Below, piece after piece: positions 52,499 to 58,022 of a DNA stretch of 58,022 nt; position 1 is the first letter of the stretch; each line of letters starts with the position of its first letter. Source of the stretch: Flavobacteriales bacterium (lineage in GTDB: Bacteria > Bacteroidota > Bacteroidia > Flavobacteriales_D > Crocinitomicaceae); NCBI GenBank assembly GCA_013373595.1, contig JABXHO010000060.1, forward strand, positions 1 to 58,022, written 5' to 3'. Both the position numbers and the translations under genes were made by a program. The notes under the pieces are model-generated. The model was given only the letters and a program-made list of their open reading frames with translations, was not told the DNA's origin and did no database searches.

Positions 52499-53747
52499 AA
52501 GAAGAGCAATGCCTAAAAACTGGAAAACATATAAACTGGGTGACTTGTGTACAAGGATCACCGATGGAGCTCATCGCAGTCCAAAGTCAGTGGGCGTTGA
52601 AGGATTCCCAATGGCATCGGTTAAAGATTTATCTTCATTTGGAATTCAAGTAGAATCTGCTAGACGTATTTCTAAAAAGGAATTTTATGACTTAGTGAAA
52701 CAGGGGTGTAAACCAGAAGTAGGAGACGTGTTGATTGCTAAAGATGGAAATACTGCACTTGATACGGTTTGTGTTCAAAAGGAAGAACAAAACATTGTGT
52801 TGTTGTCATCGGTGGCTATCTTGCGTCCAAATAAGAAGAAAATTGAATCGGATTATTTGAAATATTACTTTTCGGACCCCAGAGTTATTCGATATTTAAA
52901 ATCTAGCTTTATTTCTGGGGCGGCGATACCGAGAGTGGTTTTACGTGATTTCAAGTTAGCCGAAATTAAACTCCCCCCTCTCCAAGAACAAAAAGCAATA
53001 GCATCCATCCTCTCAGCCCTCGACGACAAAATAGAACTCAACCTTCAACAAAACAAAATCCTAGAAGAAATGGCAATGGCGCTCTACAAGCATTGGTTCG
53101 TAGATTTTGGCCCCTTCCAAGATGGGGAGTTTGTGGAAAGCGAATTGGGAATGATCCCGAAAGGGTGGAAGGTTGTTGACTTAAACCAAATTGCTCGTGT
53201 CATTAATGGGAGGGCTTACAAGAATGTTGAGTTTTTAGACCATGGAACTCCCATTATCCGTATTCAAAATTTGAAGGGAGGAGGTAAGACAGTCTATTCT
53301 GATTTAGAACTTTCGCATGATAAGTACGTCGATTCAGGTGATTTGATCTACGCATGGTCTGCAACATTCGGACCTTACATTTGGCATGGACCTAGAAGTA
53401 TATATCATTACCATATTTGGAAGTTAGAGACGAATAGTGAAATTATGAGTAAGTATTATTTGTTTCATCATCTTGATAAAGTAAGTGCTCAGATGAAAGA
53501 GCATGGGACAGGATCAATTTTTACCCATTTAACAAAAGGAACAATGGAATCACAAAAATTAATTCTTCCTTTAAAGAAGACAATGGATGAGTTTCATTCA
53601 CTAATGAAGACTTATCATAAGTTGATTTTGTCTAATAAAGATGAAAACCAAACCCTCACCTCCCTTCGAGACACCCTCCTCCCAAAACTCATTTCAGGAG
53701 AAATCCGCGTAAAGGATGTACAAGATCAATTAAAGTCCGTGTTATGA
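52491..53747 (+). CDS. hsdS: Type I restriction-modification specificity subunit (HsdS)
   Basis: Two target-recognition domains that define the bipartite DNA sequence. The 418-aa protein begins at 52491 or at the internal ATG 52509 (MPKNWKTYKLGD), which gives a more typical start; both are possible. TRD1 covers about 7-155, the conserved central helix about 160-210 (LPPLQEQKAIASILSALDD, then ALYKHWFVDFGPF), TRD2 about 218-380 and a conserved C-terminal helix at the end (LTSLRDTLLPKLISGEIRV). Base composition shifts sharply between these blocks: the conserved pieces are C-rich (about 42% GC counted) while TRD2 is about 25%. It overlaps the KAP gene by eight bases and the next gene by four. Confidence 0.96.
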   Translation: MPKRRAMPKNWKTYKLGDLCTRITDGAHRSPKSVGVEGFPMASVKDLSSFGIQVESARRISKKEFYDLVKQGCKPEVGDVLIAKDGNTALDTVCVQKEEQNIVLLSSVAILRPNKKKIESDYLKYYFSDPRVIRYLKSSFISGAAIPRVVLRDFKLAEIKLPPLQEQKAIASILSALDDKIELNLQQNKILEEMAMALYKHWFVDFGPFQDGEFVESELGMIPKGWKVVDLNQIARVINGRAYKNVEFLDHGTPIIRIQNLKGGGKTVYSDLELSHDKYVDSGDLIYAWSATFGPYIWHGPRSIYHYHIWKLETNSEIMSKYYLFHHLDKVSAQMKEHGTGSIFTHLTKGTMESQKLILPLKKTMDEFHSLMKTYHKLILSNKDENQTLTSLRDTLLPKLISGEIRVKDVQDQLKSVL

Positions 53748-54478
53748 CAGATTTAACGCCCTACACAGGAGACGAGTTTGAGAAAAATCCCGAAGCGAAG
53801 GAAGCACTCGACCAAATGGGAGAAGTTCTTCGTAAAAACCTTTATTCGCTCATTCCAGGTGGAGGCATTATCGAGGACATCTTGAATTTTCAATCCGACC
53901 TAAAGACTAAAAAGTCCATTTCGTTCCTAGAAGAATTTATCCATAAATTGAAAATGGAGTTTGGTAACGATTTTTCGAAAGAAGACCTGAAAAACGAATC
54001 ATTCAGTGCGCTTTTGAATCGCGTATTGCAACATATTCAAAACACTACATCCAATTACAAAAAGGAACGCTTCCGCGATATTTTATTACTGAAATACCGC
54101 ACGCAATCGAACGACCTGCTTTTCGAAAAGTTCGTAGACTTGTTGGATCGTGTCAATGATATTCAAATTATCCTCTTGTCTGAAATGGTGAAGGATGAAC
54201 GGTTCAAACTTGGTGCTAAGTCGCATAAGGGCACCGAAATGATTAAGTCCTATTCGCGAAAAGCAAAACAAAACAATTCGGACAGCGACTTTCTGTTGCA
54301 CCTGAAAAACTATACTTCCGATCAGAAATCAGGAGAACTAGAGTTTTACATATTAGAACTGGCGTCTTTGGGATTAGTGAAGCTCATTCCTCGCGGTAGC
54401 TCGAAGCGCGCGAATACGCCAGGATATATGGCAACTACAATTGGAAGGAAATTCTTATCATTTGTGATTAACGAATAG
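53744..54478 (+). CDS. Helical protein of unknown function in RM operon
   Basis: A 244-aa protein starting in the hsdS stop codon (ATGA overlap), so it is translated with hsdS. It is mostly helical (KKSISFLEEFIHKLKMEF) with no signal peptide. A hydrophobic-glycine segment YSLIPGGGIIEDILNF lies near the N terminus (about 37-52). The C-terminal part may be a winged-helix-like domain (ELASLGLVKLIPRG..., then MATTIGRKFLSFV). No family recognised. The position inside the restriction operon suggests a regulator, inhibitor or additional defence component. A 99-base gap follows before the next gene. Confidence 0.55.
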   Translation: MTDLTPYTGDEFEKNPEAKEALDQMGEVLRKNLYSLIPGGGIIEDILNFQSDLKTKKSISFLEEFIHKLKMEFGNDFSKEDLKNESFSALLNRVLQHIQNTTSNYKKERFRDILLLKYRTQSNDLLFEKFVDLLDRVNDIQIILLSEMVKDERFKLGAKSHKGTEMIKSYSRKAKQNNSDSDFLLHLKNYTSDQKSGELEFYILELASLGLVKLIPRGSSKRANTPGYMATTIGRKFLSFVINE

Positions 54479-54577
54479 AAATGAAAGAAATAGCAGTTCC
54501 TCGCACCGTTCATACTTAACAAATTTTGTAACGATAAATACGTAATTTCGTAGTATCTTTAAGGATCAACAATTTAC

Positions 54578-55699
54578 ATGGCAGACGAATTTTTAAAACC
54601 ACGGTTAACTGGCAAACGTTTCGACGATCATACCTTGCCGGTAGAGTTGTTAAGCGACTTTGCTGCCTTAGAGGAATTAATCATCGAAATTGCTAAGCAA
54701 AAGTACCGAGACGCTAACCCGGATCGACAAAGGGTTCCTCGCGGTTTTTCTGATGGCGTTTCGTTGAAATTAGCCACCATTGAAGAGGGAAGTGCCATTC
54801 CTGGATTTATTTTAGCACCAACGATGGTGGTCAGTAGCGCCACGACTCCAACTGATGACACGTTCAGTTATTTTGAACAAGCTCGGGAAACAGTAATTCA
54901 ATCGATTGATCAATCGGAAAGAGGAGAAACAATTGAGCTTCCAGCAAAGTATGCTTCGTATTTTAATCGCATTGGTAAAAATTTATTGCCGGATGAATGC
55001 ATTGAATTCAATCCGACTTCGGAAACACGCAGGGCACGACTCACAAAGGAATCACGACTCCGAATTGTGCGTTCTGCAGATGTGAATGCAGAGCATTTGG
55101 AAAGTGTTATTGTGATCGCCCGTGTATCAGAATTGGACAAAGCCAAGCAAAGCTTTACCTTAGAAAATCATTCAGTGAAAATTTCGGGAGCCAATATTCC
55201 TTCAGAACATAAAGAACAAATTTATCAAGCATTCAATGAGTTTGAGCAAGGCCATTACATTCGTTTGAAGGGAATTGCACGCATGAATGCTTCCAACAAA
55301 ATCGTCATGATAGACACAATTGAGCACATGGATCTGTTAGATTCGGGAGATATCGAAGTTCGCTTGGAACAAATTTCGGCGTTAAAAGATGGTTGGTATT
55401 ATGGTGAAGGAGTGGCGTACAATCCGCACCAGTTAAATGCTTTTTTACATTTGTTCAATCAGTCGTATAGCAACGATTTGCCTAATCCATTAACTTTTCC
55501 AACGCCAGAAGGTAAACTTCAATTGGAGTGGAACAACGATCAATTTGATGCCTCACTTACTATTTCCTTGGAAACGCTCGAAAGCGAGTTTCACGCGGTT
55601 AAATTTTCCGATGCTTCAGAAGTAGCGGAGAGATACAATTTAAACGAAAGTACATCTTGGGTGAATCTGAACGAATGGTTAATCCAAAATATGACTTAA
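54578..55699 (+). CDS. Unknown protein encoded between hsdS and hsdR (pair member 1)
   Basis: A 373-aa soluble protein with mixed alpha/beta content, no signal peptide or membrane span, and no family I recognise. The N-terminal part (about 1-90) has a helical segment (PVELLSDFAALEELIIEIAK). The middle contains an OB- or beta-sandwich-like stretch (about 165-250, VIVIARVSELDKAKQSFTL, then IRLKGIARMNASNKIVMIDT). The C terminus is aromatic and acidic (LNAFLHLFNQSYSNDLPN). It ends on the ATG of the next gene (one-base overlap), which in turn overlaps hsdR, so the pair is tightly linked. A toxin-antitoxin-like or accessory pair is one possibility, and is only inference. Confidence 0.55.
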   Translation: MADEFLKPRLTGKRFDDHTLPVELLSDFAALEELIIEIAKQKYRDANPDRQRVPRGFSDGVSLKLATIEEGSAIPGFILAPTMVVSSATTPTDDTFSYFEQARETVIQSIDQSERGETIELPAKYASYFNRIGKNLLPDECIEFNPTSETRRARLTKESRLRIVRSADVNAEHLESVIVIARVSELDKAKQSFTLENHSVKISGANIPSEHKEQIYQAFNEFEQGHYIRLKGIARMNASNKIVMIDTIEHMDLLDSGDIEVRLEQISALKDGWYYGEGVAYNPHQLNAFLHLFNQSYSNDLPNPLTFPTPEGKLQLEWNNDQFDASLTISLETLESEFHAVKFSDASEVAERYNLNESTSWVNLNEWLIQNMT

Positions 55700-56097
55700 T
55701 GGAAAACAACACCTTACTTCACCGCCAAATTCACCCCCATTTCGTTCAAAAATCAGAAGTTTCATCGCAAGCTTTTGAGGCTACGTCTTCCGCATTTAAG
55801 CCTACTCCGAAAGATGATTCTAAACTTTCTGTCTATAACGGCGAAAAATTTTCAGCAAAAGAGGCTTTTGAGCATTTCGTTGAACATTACACATCAATCG
55901 GTGTCCTATCAGTTTCGGTGCAAGAAGCTCTTGATATCCAACTCTCATCCACCGAGGATAACATTCCGTTTAACGGTCACGCCTACATTGACTTTACTGG
56001 TTTGAGTTCAAACCAAATGAAATCAAAAGCAAAATTGCTCAAGAAGAAAGCAAATGATCGGGGATGGTTACATTTTGATCCCAATTATGAGCAATAA
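55699..56097 (+). CDS. Unknown small protein before hsdR (pair member 2)
   Basis: A 132-aa protein. I use ATG 55699, which overlaps the last base of the previous stop and gives MENNTLLHRQIHPHFVQKSE; an in-frame TTG at 55657 would only add residues encoded inside the preceding gene. The N-terminal RQIHPHF and then SSQAFEATSSAFKPTPKDDS, LSVYNG, a helical middle and the C-terminal KLLKKKANDRGWLHFDPN form a recognisable small-protein layout that I cannot place in a named family. The gene overlaps the start of hsdR by 11 bases. It always appears likely to be made together with the preceding protein; function unknown. Confidence 0.55.
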   Translation: MENNTLLHRQIHPHFVQKSEVSSQAFEATSSAFKPTPKDDSKLSVYNGEKFSAKEAFEHFVEHYTSIGVLSVSVQEALDIQLSSTEDNIPFNGHAYIDFTGLSSNQMKSKAKLLKKKANDRGWLHFDPNYEQ

Positions 56098-58022
56098 CCT
56101 AAGAGAGATAACTGTTCAGAATGCGGCAATTGAGTGGTTGCAGGAGCTCGGCTATCAACATGTTCGCGGTAATGATTTGCACCGTGATTTAAAAAAAGTA
56201 GTGCTCGAAGATGAATTGCGTTCCTTCTTGACGAAAACCTATTCAAACGCACCTGTAATGGCTATCAACGAAGCCTTAGCCGAATTCACTCAGCTGCAAA
56301 GCATGGATTTGGATTACCGAAATCGTGAGTTTCATTTGAAATTAACCCAAGGTGTGTCCATCAGTTGGAAAGACAAAGAAGGAAAGGAATGCGCCCAACA
56401 TATGTATCCGATCGACTTTGAGTCCCCCGAGGCCAATTCGTTCATTTGTTCGGATGAAATTACGGTTATCGGCAAAAACAAGCGTCGAACAGATTTATTG
56501 ATTTTCATCAACGGTTTGCCTCTTGTCTTCTTTGAGTTTAAGAATCTATTCGATCAGGAAGTGGGAGTTGAGGAGGCCTATCAACAAATGCACCATTATA
56601 CACTTGACATTCCTCAGGTTTTTGACTTCAATGCTATTTCAGTGGTCTCAGATGGAAGAGAAGCACTGCACGGAATGTATAGCGCGGCGTTTCAATGGTT
56701 CTCGCCATGGAAAAGTGTTGATGGTGACCACATTGTTCAAAACGATCAACAACAATTAAATACGCTCATTTTCGGATTATTCCCGAAAGCGGTTGTGCTC
56801 AACTATATTCAGAATTACATTTTCCATGAAGATCATAATGGAAAACTCATCAAGAAAGGAGCGAAATACCATCAGTTTTATGGCATTCAAAAAGCAGTTG
56901 AAAGTACACTGCAAAATGTAAAGCCGAATGGAGGTGGACGTTTGGGAGTCATTTGGCATACACAAGGTTCAGGGAAAAGTATTTCCATGGCGATTCTCAC
57001 AGGAATACTGCGCACCAAGGCTGCATTGAAGAATCCAACGGTCGTTATTCAAGTAGATCGAAGTGATTTAGATGAACAGCTTTACGAGAATTTCGTTTTG
57101 TGCAAAGATCTGGTTGGAGACGTTCAACACGCAGAATCCACTGATGACTTAAGGAGATTATTATCTTCTGATGGAGGAGGAGTGATCTTTACAACAATTG
57201 AGAAGTTTCGATTAAAAACGAGTCGTACATCCAGCGGAATCGAGATGGTAGACGAAGTAAAACACCCAGTTTTGTCTGAACGAACGAATATCATTGTTTT
57301 GGCAGATGAGGCGCATCGTACACAATATGGCTTTAATGATGGAGGTTATGCTCAGAATTTGAGGAGGGCGTTACCAAACGCATCGTTTCTGGGCTTTACA
57401 GGAACTCCCGTCGATAGTAAAGACGCAGACACAGAATTAGTGTTTGGACGAACAATTCACACCTACGATATTAAACAAGCCGTTCAGGATGGCGCTACGG
57501 TTCCAATTTATTACGAACCGAAAATGATCCCGTTAAACATCAAAGCGGAATACACGGAAGAATTAGAAAGTGCTACTGTTGATGAAGCTGATGAAAGCAA
57601 TGCTGTTTGGGCAGCGATTGAAGATGCGGCAGGAGCGGAAGATCGGGTAGCAAAAATTGCAAGCGACATTCTTAATCACTATGCAAAACGCACGGAAACG
57701 CTGGAAGGAAAGGCAATGATTGTTTGCATGAGTCGAAGGAATTGTGTGAAGATGTACGATGCGCTCGTATCAATTGAAGGGTGTCCAGAAATTGCGGTCA
57801 TTATGTCTGGAAACATTTCCAAAGATCCCATTGAATGGAATCCTCACATTCGTACCAGCAAAGAAATGGAAGCTGTGAAGGATAGACTGAAGAATCCCAC
57901 AGATCCCTTGAAAATGGTCATTGTCCGTGATATGTGGTTAACAGGAATGGACGCTCCTTGTTTGCATACAATGTACGTAGACAAAATAATGAAAGGACAC
58001 AATCTGATGCAGGCCATTGCCC
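56087..58022 (+). CDS. hsdR: Type I restriction endonuclease/translocase subunit HsdR (3' truncated by window)
   Basis: ATP-driven DNA translocase and nuclease of the type I system. The frame starts at ATG 56087 (MSNNLREITVQNAAIEWL) and runs off the window end, so about 645 codons are seen of roughly 1000 expected. The N-terminal PD-(D/E)xK nuclease has D136, E150 and K152 (RRTDLLIFINGLPLVFFEFK). The helicase motor follows: Walker A TQGSGKS at 292-298 and DEAH at 407-410 (VLADEAHRTQYG), motif III-like FTGTPVDS, and a RecA-2 segment (TGMDAPCL). It overlaps the previous gene by 11 bases, tying it to the same operon. Confidence 0.95.
   Translation, partial: MSNNLREITVQNAAIEWLQELGYQHVRGNDLHRDLKKVVLEDELRSFLTKTYSNAPVMAINEALAEFTQLQSMDLDYRNREFHLKLTQGVSISWKDKEGKECAQHMYPIDFESPEANSFICSDEITVIGKNKRRTDLLIFINGLPLVFFEFKNLFDQEVGVEEAYQQMHHYTLDIPQVFDFNAISVVSDGREALHGMYSAAFQWFSPWKSVDGDHIVQNDQQQLNTLIFGLFPKAVVLNYIQNYIFHEDHNGKLIKKGAKYHQFYGIQKAVESTLQNVKPNGGGRLGVIWHTQGSGKSISMAILTGILRTKAALKNPTVVIQVDRSDLDEQLYENFVLCKDLVGDVQHAESTDDLRRLLSSDGGGVIFTTIEKFRLKTSRTSSGIEMVDEVKHPVLSERTNIIVLADEAHRTQYGFNDGGYAQNLRRALPNASFLGFTGTPVDSKDADTELVFGRTIHTYDIKQAVQDGATVPIYYEPKMIPLNIKAEYTEELESATVDEADESNAVWAAIEDAAGAEDRVAKIASDILNHYAKRTETLEGKAMIVCMSRRNCVKMYDALVSIEGCPEIAVIMSGNISKDPIEWNPHIRTSKEMEAVKDRLKNPTDPLKMVIVRDMWLTGMDAPCLHTMYVDKIMKGHNLMQAIA

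Noticed and set aside
55657-55698. Longer start (TTG) for the small protein before hsdR
   Set aside because: ATG 55699 gives a natural one-base overlap with the previous stop, while the extension lies inside the upstream gene.

Overview
The window looks like a chromosomal segment of a Bacteroidota bacterium, probably Flavobacteriales. The evidence is moderate to low GC, mostly without strong Shine-Dalgarno sites; TAnnTTTG-type -7 elements; a TolC/HlyD/ABC exporter set; PKD/Ig-like repeats; a CCDC81-type HU domain; and a TPR-linked HisKA_3 kinase with a LuxR-type regulator. No rRNA, tRNA, CRISPR array, IS element or phage capsid/packaging gene was recognised.

Left flank (1-6.8 kb, minus strand): an RluA-type pseudouridine synthase, then a TolC / HlyD-like adaptor / ABC protein export set and a small acidic membrane protein. 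The ABC ATPase domain lacks several catalytic motifs. A perfect palindrome (6760-6776) and a TATATTTG element lie just upstream of this operon.

Centre (7.4-38.3 kb, plus strand): one continuous extracellular contractile injection system (eCIS; Afp/PVC/AlgoCIS-like) locus. In order it encodes a DUF4255 cap/terminator, an unknown protein, a single large sheath protein, two tube proteins, a tiny DUF5908 protein, a LysM baseplate protein, a VgrG-like spike, a PAAR tip, a gp25-like protein, two large baseplate-wedge proteins, a 1913-aa protein with five Ig/PKD-like repeats, a CIS tape-measure-family protein, two DUF4157 (eCIS-core) putative cargo proteins each followed by a small partner gene, and an AAA+ ATPase. 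The tails of the cargo modules and an insertion in the sheath are visibly more AT-rich than the core genes. I see no canonical tail fibre.

Right-centre (38.3-47.6 kb): housekeeping and regulatory genes. These are an SMP-30-like lipoprotein, a Crp/Fnr regulator, a TerB-like protein, envelope proteins of unknown function (one with a 14-residue repeat), a TPR histidine kinase with its LuxR-type regulator, and two zinc-ribbon membrane proteins.

Right end (47.9-58.0 kb): a type I restriction-modification island, hsdM - KAP NTPase - hsdS - unknown - unknown - unknown - hsdR (cut by the window end). Genes are nearly all translationally coupled. The KAP protein carries an N-terminal CCDC81-like HU domain and an EVE/PUA-like domain. 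This combination and the unknown pair before hsdR are the best candidates for an undescribed defence arrangement; the eCIS cargo/partner modules are the best candidates for undescribed effectors.
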